A DNA stretch of 64,000 nt. Origin: Luidia sarsii (Eukaryota > Echinodermata > Asteroidea > Paxillosida > Luidiidae). Location: positions 8,784,188 to 8,848,187 of the forward strand of contig OX465114.1 in assembly GCA_949987565.1 (NCBI GenBank), in the 5' to 3' direction. The translations under genes and the position numbers were made by a program. A model generated the notes under the pieces. That model had not been told where the DNA came from. It worked only from the letters and a program-made list of their open reading frames with translations, and searched no databases. Shown piece by piece: positions 37,768 to 48,700 of the stretch (the stretch's first letter is position 1; each line of letters begins with the position of its first letter).

Positions 37768-38056
37768 AATCTTTCTCCTTAGATAAGACTTGAAGGTGGT
37801 TTGCATGGTGGAAAAACTTAGTGGAAGGTTTGCGGTGACACCATGTACACGTATCTATTCTCTTTCAAAAACTGTTGCTCTGAAAAGAGCCTGTAACTCA
37901 ACGTTTCGGGTAGTGTGTACTCTGCCCGTCTCCTTGACGACGGTCAGAGTACACACTACGCAAAACATTGAGTTATCGGCTCTTTTCAGAGCCACACTTC
38001 TTGAAAGGGAAGAGACACATGGTGTCACCGCAAACCTTCCACAAAATCTTTCTCCT
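37768..38056 (-). mobile_element. Retroelement-like family 2, inverted-duplication copy with 12-bp target duplication
   Basis: AATCTTTCTCCT is repeated at 37768-37779 and 38045-38056. The 265-bp element is a long hairpin: arms about 37825-37930 and 37938-38040, loop near TCTCCTTGAC. The family 3' end (CTTGAAGGTGGTTTGCATGG, reverse complement) lies on the left only. Arms contain AACTCAACGTTTCGGGTAGT and GTACTCTGCCCGTC. Confidence 0.82.
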
Positions 38057-38149
38057 CACATTTTCTGATAACCATCTTTATATACATCTCTAGATCCTGT
38101 TTCCACTGCAGTGTATATATCTTGCTCTTGATACCACCGGACAGGTATC

Positions 38150-38900
38150 TCCCCCACATTATCTGCTTGCTAATATCCTTATAGCGAGCCCGATACCTCT
38201 GTACCTCCCTGCATATGCCTGCTTTCTATCTGTACATATCCTAATCCTGTTACAAATGGAGACATCTGGCTTTTGATAACACTGGACATATATCTCCTCT
38301 GCTTGCTGTATATCCCTATAGATACATATGTTCCTGAAACCACCGATACCACTGTACCTCCATGCACATGCCTTCTTCCTGATAACCCTGTATATATCCG
38401 AATCCTATTGCCAACGGAGACATCTGGTTTGTGATGCTACTGATCAAGTATCATGGCCTAACTATTGCATTTCAAGTTTGGGTGTTACAAGTACCTTCTT
38501 TTTAGAGTATATTTTAAGTGTGAAAACTAATAAAAAAAAAATACCTGCCTGTGTTCATTTATAATGTACTGCTGTTGTTTAAAACTGAGAATAGAAAAGC
38601 ATTCTCATGATCACTGACAATAGTCATGGTGAGTTATCTGCTTTAGCAAATGAACTCTTCATACGTTCCTGATACCACCGATACCACTGTACCTGCTTGC
38701 ATATGCCTGCTTCCTTTTAACCCTGTACATACAGTATCCTAATCCTGTTACCAATGGAGACATCTGGCTTTTGATAACACTGGACATATACATATATCTC
38801 CTCTGCTTGCTGTATACCCCTATAGATACACATGTTCCTGATACCACCGATACCACTGTGCCTCCATGCATATGCCTACATGTACTTCTTCATAAATTCC
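38150..38900. repeat. Interrupted tandem repeat around a GGAGACATCTGG unit
   Basis: Units with GATACCACTGTACCTCC, CATATGCC, TATCCTAATCCTGTTAC and GGAGACATCTGGCTTTTGAT recur at about 38190-38370, 38374-38440, 38665-38770 and 38755-38885, with an unrelated stretch at about 38440-38640. Confidence 0.7.
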
Positions 38901-38970
38901 TATATATGAAATTCCTGTTCCTAGTGGAGACATATGTACCAGCAGTCGATTTCACGAAACTTCAAATTTT

Positions 38971-39120
38971 GCATACGCAACATTTTGTTGCATAACTTAC
39001 GCAACATTTTGTTGCATAACTTACACATCATTTTGCTGCCTTTTCTAAATAGTGCTGAAAAGAGTCATTGTGGCGCAAGACTTACGCAACATTTGTACGT
39101 TACGTAAGTTATGCAACTTG
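38971..39120. repeat. Short direct and inverted repeat of GCAACATTTTGTTGCATAAC
   Basis: Two adjacent copies of a 25-bp unit, with an inverted related stretch (ACGTAAGTTATGCAACTT) about 80 bp downstream. Confidence 0.6.
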
Positions 39121-39479
39121 GGCTGCTACTCTGCGCAACCCCTGTACATTAATGATTCTTGATACCACTGCTTCTCATCGGGTGTGGTGTTTTCCACCAC
39201 AGTGATGCCACTGCCATAACGCCGAGAGTGACACTTCTTACAGTGCATGATTACTAATAAACCCATTACGAATTGCAACAACCCTACAGACCTTGGCAAT
39301 GAGGTCAACACATAAAAAATGGCCACAAAGTTCACGCTGGCTCCGACCACGACTCATGACCGATTCAAAGTGACTGGCTACCACGACGCATAGGGACTCA
39401 TTCTGTCCACTTCACTCCACATTTAGCTCCACATTTTCACTCCACATGTTTTAAAAGCTGGGGTTTTTTTCCCCCCAAG

Positions 39480-39645
39480 TTAGAATGTCCCAATGTGGCA
39501 ATCCTAGCAGGACTTTCTGAAAGTGAGAGAACGGTCCTGCTAGGATTGAAACGTCAGGCCCTTTGCCTTTTCAAGATTTTCATTTTGGTCGTCAGTAAGT
39601 CAGTAAGCGGTTTGCAAAATGTTTAGTATATTACTTTTTTTCTTT
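39480..39645 (+). mobile_element. Retroelement-like family 1 copy just beyond DCAF6 stop
   Basis: Inverted pair of cores (AATCCTAGCAGGACTTTCT and CGGTCCTGCTAGGATTGAAA) followed by the family tail (GTCAGTAAGCGGTTTGCAAA). No clear target duplication. It lies 155 bp downstream of the DCAF6 stop, so it may be inside that gene's 3' UTR. Confidence 0.7.
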
Positions 39646-39799
39646 CTTTTTTAAAGTCATTTACAATTGATGTACAACGGCATGCTCTGTGAGAGGAATA
39701 GGCTAGCTTTACAGAGGAACATCTTTTTTAATGTATGAAACAATCCAATGTTTTTTTTTGTCATTGTGATGGCTGGTTCAAATTTGTGGCTCGTTCCTC

Positions 39800-42700
39800 T
39801 CAGCTGTCAAAGTCGGTGCTGTCGCTGCTAGAGGCAGACTCTCGGGACCGCCGACGCTCTGAATCAAACAGAAACAGCAGGGGAGAAAAAAAAATGAGAG
39901 AGTGGAGATTTCCGAGCTAAAACGGGGCGATTCACAAGAGTGCGCCCTCAAGAGTTTTGCAACGCGTTGGCCAATCGCAATGCGCGGAATCTGCCGACCC
40001 AAGGTCGTATCTGGAAAGAATCGACAGATTCCGCGCATTGTGATTGGCCGATGCATTGCAAACTCTTTTGAGGGCGCACTATTGTGAATTGCCGGCATTC
40101 ACGGCGATGGTGGCAAGTCATAGTTTTGGCAGCGAGGCCATTTACAAGATGATCTCCCTTTTCAGAGTTTGTACGCTTCTCAGAAGAACCGAGGAGGAAA
40201 ACAAAACATAAAAATAAAAGCCCCGATTCCTGGAGGGGTTTTTCCCCCCATTTTGTTCAGAAAACGGGCAAAGTTTCCTTGGCTGAGTTGGATTCTATAA
40301 AAAAGGGTGCCGACTCTTAAGGTTTGCAGATCTCCTCTTGTTTTTTGTTTTGTTAATCGAATGGAATGTTCTGCCTCCCAGACAGGTCCTGCTAGGATCA
40401 AAATGTCGGGCACTCTAAAAGTTTTGAGATTTGGCATTTTGGTCATTTTTGTATTTATGAATGGAAAGGGAGGTGTTGAGATGCTCATGGCAGCAAAGAT
40501 ATCCATCCTTCTTAAAAAAAACACCAAAATTTAATACAACAAAAACAGGCAGCTGGGGTGGGAATCGAATGCTTGACTCCTGTTTTTAAGTACATCTGTC
40601 TTGAATTGCAGCCTGAACTATGAGTCGGTCAAGTTTGGGTCCTTTCTATTTCTACCTTTGACCCTAAATCATCAATGACTGGGATGGGATTCAAACTCGC
40701 AACTCCTGACTTTCTAGTGAAGAGGTCTTACCCACTTGACCACCTGACCTCTGAATCGGTCAAGGGTCGTGTCATTTCCGTCTCTGCCTTTGACCCTCAA
40801 CCATCCATGACTGGGGTGGGATTCAAACCCACAACTCCTGACTTTCTAGTGAAGAGGTCTTACCCACTTGACAACCTGACATCTGAATGCTGTCATTTCC
40901 ATCCCTGCCTTGATCATCTGTGACCACTGGCCTCTTAGTGTTTGCAAAATGGAGTTCTTGGTCTTGACATGGAGTTTTGATAGTGAAACGGCCGTACATA
41001 TCTATGCATGCGGGAACGTACCCGCCCTTAGATGGTTGAGAGAGGCCAGCATGCGCAGCATGAAGGAGGGTGGCACTGTGATTGTATCCCTTGTTTCGTT
41101 CAGCATCAGCTCGTTGATCCTCATCACCTGCAAAAAAAAAACCAAAACGAGTGGATCGATCGGTCGAGGAATGAAGTACAGTAATGGATCTGGGGCCAAT
41201 TTCATAGAGCCGCTTCAGCACCGAAATTTGCTTAAGCGGGAGAAGCCCATGTGAATAAAATCAGGTCGCCAGCCAAAGTTCCACTTGTCATTTATGCTAG
41301 GCACCCACGACTCCAATACAAGCTGTGTGCAGCAAGCATCAAGTGAAATAAGGCTGGTAAAAGATGAATGTTCATGCTAAGCAGTTTTTCTTGCTAAGAG
41401 CCCCTGCACAACATTGGTAAGATCGAAAAACATAAATGATTTACATGAAACTTATACAGTTTGAAGATGGTTATAGTAGAAACCTCGCACTGAAATATTT
41501 CTGCCTAAAGTGTTGTAGTTTGGGAAAAAAGAGTAAAAGAAATTGTTTACATCTCAACGAGATCTAAACTATTTTTCGGAACAGTACGGCGTTGAATGCT
41601 GCATTTTCGCGTAACAATTGAAGCGGTTTTGACGATTTTCTCGAGACTCGGTTGGCGGATTGAGCTGAAATTTTCACAGGTGTGCTATTTCATGCACATG
41701 TTGGATCAGACAACGTATGGATGCTATTCATTGACCTCGACCAATGTTGTGTAAGGGCTTCAAGCGGCTGTATGAAATTGGGCCCAGGATTGGATTGGAA
41801 TTTTCCCATGGATATTGCTGTAATCACCTCTACTAACCCCTTTCCCTATTGCTTGCCGTTCCTGCTCATCTCCCCTTGGCCTGTCAACCAGCTGTCCTCA
41901 TTTGTCACTCTTCTTCTTCTTCTTGCGTACGAGGCAAGTAGCAATTATCTTATGTCCCTAACCCTAACCCCCTAGTGCCTGGAACCCTCCTCAATCCTCC
42001 ACAATCCTCCAATGTGAGTTTGTGCATGTACATGTACCCCACTGGCTCAATCCTCCACAGCTAAGTATGGTACATGTAATTGGATCCTTTGTTTATATTA
42101 CAGTTGACTTTGTGAAAGCAAAGTGCATACTTGCAAGACAGTACATGCCTGGAGCTATAAGTAGGTAGCTCCATGATACGGTACGTGCCTTTGTCAAAGT
42201 TCCACAGCTTTTTATATCCTCAAAAATCCTCCAGTGTAAATTTTACAACCTTAAGGAAGGTTAGGGTTAACCGCTGCAACCAACTCAAAGAGTGCGCATC
42301 ACGTCACACTAATACATTATGGTATCCCACCGTCCCACTGTCATCTATAAATTATATGTGTCTGTGAGCTGAACAGCTCAGACGGCTGGTATACACTAAA
42401 TTTAGCTTTAGGCATATACACAAGACCTAGTCCAGAGCATTTTCTCTGTGCTATTTCCAGTCAGAGATTCGCAAGGGGGTACCTCCTCAGCATCATCAGG
42501 TATACTGGGCTCCAGTCCTGAGGGAGACCAGAATTTGATGTCATAGTCAATGCCACTGGTTGCCAGCACTGTGTGTATCAGCAAGAAAAGACAAAGGGAC
42601 AAAAGGCACTGTCAAGTATTTGTCACAATATAACTGCCACTATGGCAACCGTGTTGAACATGCAACAAAGCTGCCACATAAATTACTCGGCACATGTTTT

Positions 42701-45700
42701 ACTCAAAATATATATTTATACAGATTCCCCCAAAACAAGGTTATAAAGCCACTCAAGGTTGAGGGCTAAGGAAAGAAGGAGATGGAGAGGGACTCAGGAA
42801 AGCTGGAGATAGGAATTGACATTCCCTTTAAAAAAAAGGGCAAGATCGCAGGCAGGGGGGAAAACATGAACCGGGAAGGGAATTCCAGAGAGAGACCGAA
42901 CGAGGGAAGAAGCTGTTCTGATATGAGCACTAGGCAAAGAACGTTCTGATGCATGGTCCTGTGATGACATCATAAATTAGATTATAAACTGAAAACTTGC
43001 AGATACTCCCCCAGAACAAGTGTGAAAAACAGTTTGATTGTCAGCAACATTGCAAAACAGTTCTGTAGCACGGATTTCAATGATATCATGTCTATTGCAG
43101 AGACCCTTTAACAATTCTGCACAGATGCATCAGTGGTCAGATTGGTTTTTAGTTGGGTTTGTAATACAGTATGCATTTCCAAAGTCATATTCAACTTCAA
43201 ATCAAATCTGGAGACACATTTAGTGCAGAGGTGCCACTTTGGTGGACTGAGGTTGAGAGGTTGAAGCATCTGGGGTTAGTGGTCCGGCGGTCACTCACGG
43301 TGGTCAAAGGGGTGCGGCTGGACACAGTTGACCACGTGTCTGTCGCCCTCTAGCAGCATGACCAGCTCGGACGTGTGCCGGTCCCAGATGAAGATGTGGC
43401 CGCAGTCGGAGCCGCTCAGCACAAAGTTGCTGCCCCAGAAGTTGGCCTGCTTGATCTGCACACAGGGGGAAGGAAGAGGGAGAGAGTGAGGCAGAGAGGG
43501 AGAGAGAGGGGAAAGGGAGGGAGAGGGAGAGAGAGAGAGTGAGAGAGGGGTGGAGAGGGGGAGAGATAGAGAAAGGGAGAGAGGAAAGAGGGAAAAGGAG
43601 TGAAGGGGGAGGAGAGGGAGAGACAGAGTGAGGCAGAGAGAGAGGGAGAGGGAAAAAGAGAGGGAGGGGGAGAGGAAGAGGGAGAGGAGGAGAGGGAGGG
43701 GGGAGATAGAGGGGTAGAGGGGGAGAGGGGGAAGGACAGTGAGGCAGAGAGAGAGCGAGAGGGAAAAGAGGAGATAGAGAGAGGGAGATGGAGAAAGGGA
43801 GATTGAGTTGCTGAAAGTGATCAAAGAAAGGACAATCTGCTAAACATGACCTGTATGATCCTATCCCACCTATCTTTTCCCTCCCTTTCTTCATCTCATT
43901 GTCCTGTAGGGACTATTGATGTAGTCACTAATGTGCAAGTGTGTGCATCATTGTTAGCCCCCTTAACTGTAAAAAAAAAAGTTTCACATCTCAGGTCAAC
44001 CTCTTTAATCAACAGCTTGCAAGATGTTCTATATTTTTTTTATTTTCTATGACTTTGATCACCCTTCTCCTTACATGTTCTACATGTATGTTTCCTTGTG
44101 GCAAGGGGGGGGGAGGGGAAAAATTGCCGAGCACACAGAGACAGCCAAGACTCACCATCGTGCGTGAATTGCGGTGACCCTTGTACACCATCTTGACCTC
44201 GGGGGTCACCACGTTGCTCAGCTGCATCTCGCTCTTCTCGCGCGCCTCTCGGCGGGCCCTGAACAGCTCCCTCAGGCGGGACTCGGTCACGCTGGGCGGT
44301 CGCGATCGTCGCGTTTCCTCCTCGCTACTGCTCACAGAAAAAGCGGGCAAAATAAAAAAAAATAAAAAATGCTGGTTATCTAAACCTAGGGGCTCCATTT
44401 AAAATTTCATTATCATCATCATTATTATTATTATTATTTATTACTACTTAATCGCAGCTGAAAGCTGAATTACATGGAATATTACATAGTGAAAACCATC
44501 AAAATTACACAAAAGGGGTAACATGAGAAATCAAATAATAATGCAAAATTAATTAAATGAATTATTAAAAAATTGCATCAATTAAATACATAGTTGATTT
44601 TCCAAAAATTGAATTCTCCATTTTGAATGTTTAAAATCTGAAAATTGAATATTGCACAAAGCTACAGGATCACTGGGTCCCAGATGTAGCAACAACTCCT
44701 CCACCAGATTCAAAATGGGGCTGATGTTGTCGCTACAAAAAGCTTAAACTTCCAAGCTGTTCGGTCCTCAAGAGCTATTCATAGCTGTTATCATTCACCC
44801 GCGGTGGAGATGAGATTTGAAGGTTTGCATGGTGGCAGTGCCAAGTGGAAGGTTTCTGGTGACACCATGCAACACATCTCCTTTGAAGACTCATTTCTAG
44901 CAGCATGGCCGTCTCATGTAGGACCTCGTGTCAGTGCTCATCCCGGGTCAGTAATACCTCCACAAGCCGTCTCAAAAGATTAGATGGATTAGATTTACCT
45001 CTCATGCCTTCGCCGTCTCATCCTTCTAGGAGGCCGGAGAATGAAGTCCTCGTCGCTGTCACTCTCGCTGCAGGTGATGGAGGGACTGTCTTGCTCTCGG
45101 TCTCTGCTGCGGGAGACGAAGTGAAGAAGATAAAAAAAGAGCCAAAAATAAGCACAAATATCAGCATCAGGAAAAGCCATGGGCCAATGATCCAGGGGCC
45201 AATGATCCAGGGGCCAATAATCCAGGGCAGTGTTATAGCTACGCTGGTCGGCGGTGGACGGGGCCGACCACCACGGATAATTTCCGTCCACCACTCCTGG
45301 TGAAAAACAATGCTTCCGACCGGCACTATGTTCACCCCATTATTACCCCAATCTATGTTTGGTTTCGGTAGTAAAATAAATTGTATTTTTTTGTAGCGTA
45401 ACCGTCTCGCTAATACTTGTTCTGGAAGTTCCGATCAGGCTTGAGTAGCGCAGCGTGATCGTAGTCGTAACTCGCATGCAGCCATGTGGCCGCTGTGCAC
45501 GTGCACTGTGCAGTATACAGTGTGTGCAAAGACGTGTTGTGTCATGTCACATGTGCCGCGCGTAGGCTGGTTTCGGCCCTACTGCTCCTGTAGTGTCGCT
45601 ATGGCTATACCTAGAGGCGGAAACCACACCTAGACTTGCCAACCTCGGTAACGTTGCGAATGGAAATTGGTCATAACTAAATTACGCTACTTTCATCGTT

Positions 45701-48700
45701 TGTCTCCGAATGTTGTTTCCGCGTAGTTTAATATTATTCCCTTCGTTATTAATTTTGATAGTGGTACAAAATGTATGAATAAAAATCAGAGAATACAGGC
45801 TTCAAGTTGAAGGTAAAATTGACAAATTTGGACGGCGGTCGAAAAACGCTAGTTTGACTCTTTTTTTCTCCGTCATTTTGGCTCGATCTACCGCGGCCAC
45901 ACGGAGCGATTTTAAAGATTTCAACTTCCGATATCTCAAGAAATGAATGAAAAATTGAAATCCTTCTCAAATTTTCCAGAATTTTGGAAAATACACTTTA
46001 GTTGACCGCGAAACTTGAAACATCGCTAGTATAACTGTAATAAACATTAGTTTATTTGTTAGAAAACAACTGTAAGGGCTGGCGAAAGTCTACTAATCAT
46101 TCCACATGTACCGAGTGCACACAGTCAATTCAAACATGTACATGTACATTATTCTTCAAGTTTTGTTGTTCAGTTTACTTGTTAATAAATTATTTATACA
46201 CTGTACATGACTAACAACAAAACTTGCAGTAAAGTTAATCTGATTAATTAATTAATCATTTTTATGTGATTAATTAATTTAATTTAACAGTACATGTAAT
46301 AACAGTACATGCTATCATTTTGACCGCAGTCGCTAATCGTGAGGCTTCGTTCACGAGAGCGACTTCTTGTTGGTGAAATTTGAACCACCACTAAAAATAC
46401 CCTAGCTATAACACTGATCCAGGGGCCAATGGTCCAGAGGCCAATGATTCAGGGACCAATGGTCCAGGGGCCAATGATCCTGGGGCCAATGATCCAGGGG
46501 CCAATGGTCCAGAGGCCAATGATTCAGGGACCAATGGTCCAGGGGCAAATGATCCTGGGGCCAATGATCCAGGGGCCAATGATCCTGGGGCCAATGATCC
46601 TGGGGCCAATGGTCCAGGGGCCAATGATCCAGGGGCCAATGATCCAGGGGCAGCAAGAGCTGCATAAGCAACCAAATTTTCATCAAGCATGAAAAGCTGA
46701 ATAAAAATCAGGGCCCAATTAGTCTAGTGGGAAGTGGTCAATAAAACACTGAATGCATGCTCCGGGAAAGAGTCTGGTGCTTTTCGCAAGCCCTGCAGAA
46801 TTGGGATTCTGTGCACGGGCAAACAGGGACCCTGACAAAGATGGCGGCGCATCGGCGATAAAAAAGTAGAAGGTCCTACACAATACCTGGAGGCAACAAG
46901 CTCCGGTGCTGCTGTGGCACCTAGCGGTCTCTCTCCGCCGTCCTCGCGGACTTGGGCGGACGTGCCGGCGACGTCACCGCTCGGGGGAGGGGTGTTGGCA
47001 GGGCCGCTGACGCTCACACGTCGCTGGCGCTGATTGGTGGCACTAAACTGGCCGGTTCGTCTCTCCTTAGTTAAGGTAAAGAACAGAAGATGGCGTTAGT
47101 ACAAAAACTACTTTAAACCTCTGCCCTGGATATCAAGTCAGCATTGGACGAGTCAAGGACCCAATAGGAATCTTTTCGTGTCTGACCACTTTTTTTTATG
47201 ATTTTCTACAAAAATTCTTCATTCTTTTATTCAGATGAATATGGGGGATGGTGTTAGTACAGGTCCAATTTCATGGAATCCGTTACCGTTAGCAAAAAAT
47301 ATTTGCTTACCATAGCAGATATTCTTTGCTTTTGGATTGCGTATTTCAAGCGCCGAATGCCTTTCTAAAGGATTTCATGAAATAGATTATATGCTTAAAC
47401 GCTGCCCGTAAGCACAGAATTATGCCGCAACGGATTCCATGAATTATATATTTAAGCTAAACGCTGCCCATAAGCACAGAATTATGCCGTAATAGATTCC
47501 ATGAATGCTAAACGCTGCACATAACCACGGAATAATGCCGCAATGGATTTCATAAAATTGAACCCTGGACTCTTGGTTTTGCCAGTTAGTGTTCACCAAA
47601 ACATTGCCGACCCAAAGAACGACATCAAAGGAGAAGCTCTTCGGTATATCCACACAAAGAACACTCTTCAATCTGAATCAAGCCTCCGCTTATCAAGGTT
47701 TGCATGATGCAGCGATTTGTGCCATCTTGATATCGTAGCGACAAGCGCCCAGAGTTGCAAAATACAGGCCAGTGGAACACACTGACAGATCGGTCAAAAT
47801 TCTGTGAGTCTGTTGGGCCAGGTGAAAAGATAGTTCAAGGTCCAAACCCTCCTGACTGACCTGAGGATGCGTGTCTTCCATTCTGTCCCTGAGAGCAAAG
47901 ATTTCGGGCTCCGGTCTGTCCGCCGGACCCTCCTTCTTGGGCTTTGCAGCGGCGTCTTCTCTCCTCTCTCCCGGTTTGCCTCCGACCTCTTGGCCCGCCT
48001 CTGCTTGGCGGCAGGCTGTCTGATCCGGGCTTGAACGAGTCCCCTCCTCGGTGGCCTGATGACGACCGGCGGCATTGTCCGAGTTCTCGAGCGGGGGCGA
48101 CCGGCTCTGCTCGGGTCGGTTGCCGACTGGCTGCGGCGACAGCGGACTGGACGACAGGGATGACTCCGACGTCTGGCCTCGAGAGGTTTTGACGTCGGGC
48201 TCCTCTTCTGGAGCGGCTTCTGGTGGGCTATCGGCGGGTGATGCACCTCGCTGGGCCGAGGGGCTGGACTTTGAGGCATCTGCGGTGTCTCTGCCAGCCC
48301 TGCCAGCCGCTCTGGGTCGGGCAGAGCCCGCGACATCCTCGGCCGATCTCTTGGGCCGACCGTCCGCATCTGAGTCGGACTCGGAGCTGGAGCTGGATCC
48401 GTCCTCTGAGCCGGCCCGGGCCACCACCTTCAGGGTCTTGTTGTTGCGCCGGCAGCTGCGGGGCTTGGGCCAGTCCCTGTCCGGGACCAGGTCGTCGCCG
48501 GTCAGGCTGCTGGAGGAGAGGGAGCTGTTTGCGCTCCGCTTCCTCTTCTTGGAGTCCGTCTTGGAGTCGGTGGAGTCGCTCTCCGGCCCGCTGTCGGCCA
48601 GGCACATCTGGTCCCCCTTGGTGGCCGCGCGGTGCTCCGAGTCCGCTCCTCCTCCGGCCCCGGAGTCCTCGGCCTCCGCCGCTGATTGCACGCCGCCCGG

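Noticed and set aside
43291..43894. ORFs running from DCAF6 exon 13 into a Ser/Leu/Pro-rich stretch
   Set aside because: The extension is the pyrimidine side of the GA-rich intronic tract. Conservation begins at the acceptor (43455).
47693..47860. Continuation of DCAF6 exon 9 as the true C-terminus
   Set aside because: Reading through the donor at 47861 would lose the conserved second WD region, which is intact in exons 12-15 with matching phase. At most it is an alternative isoform.
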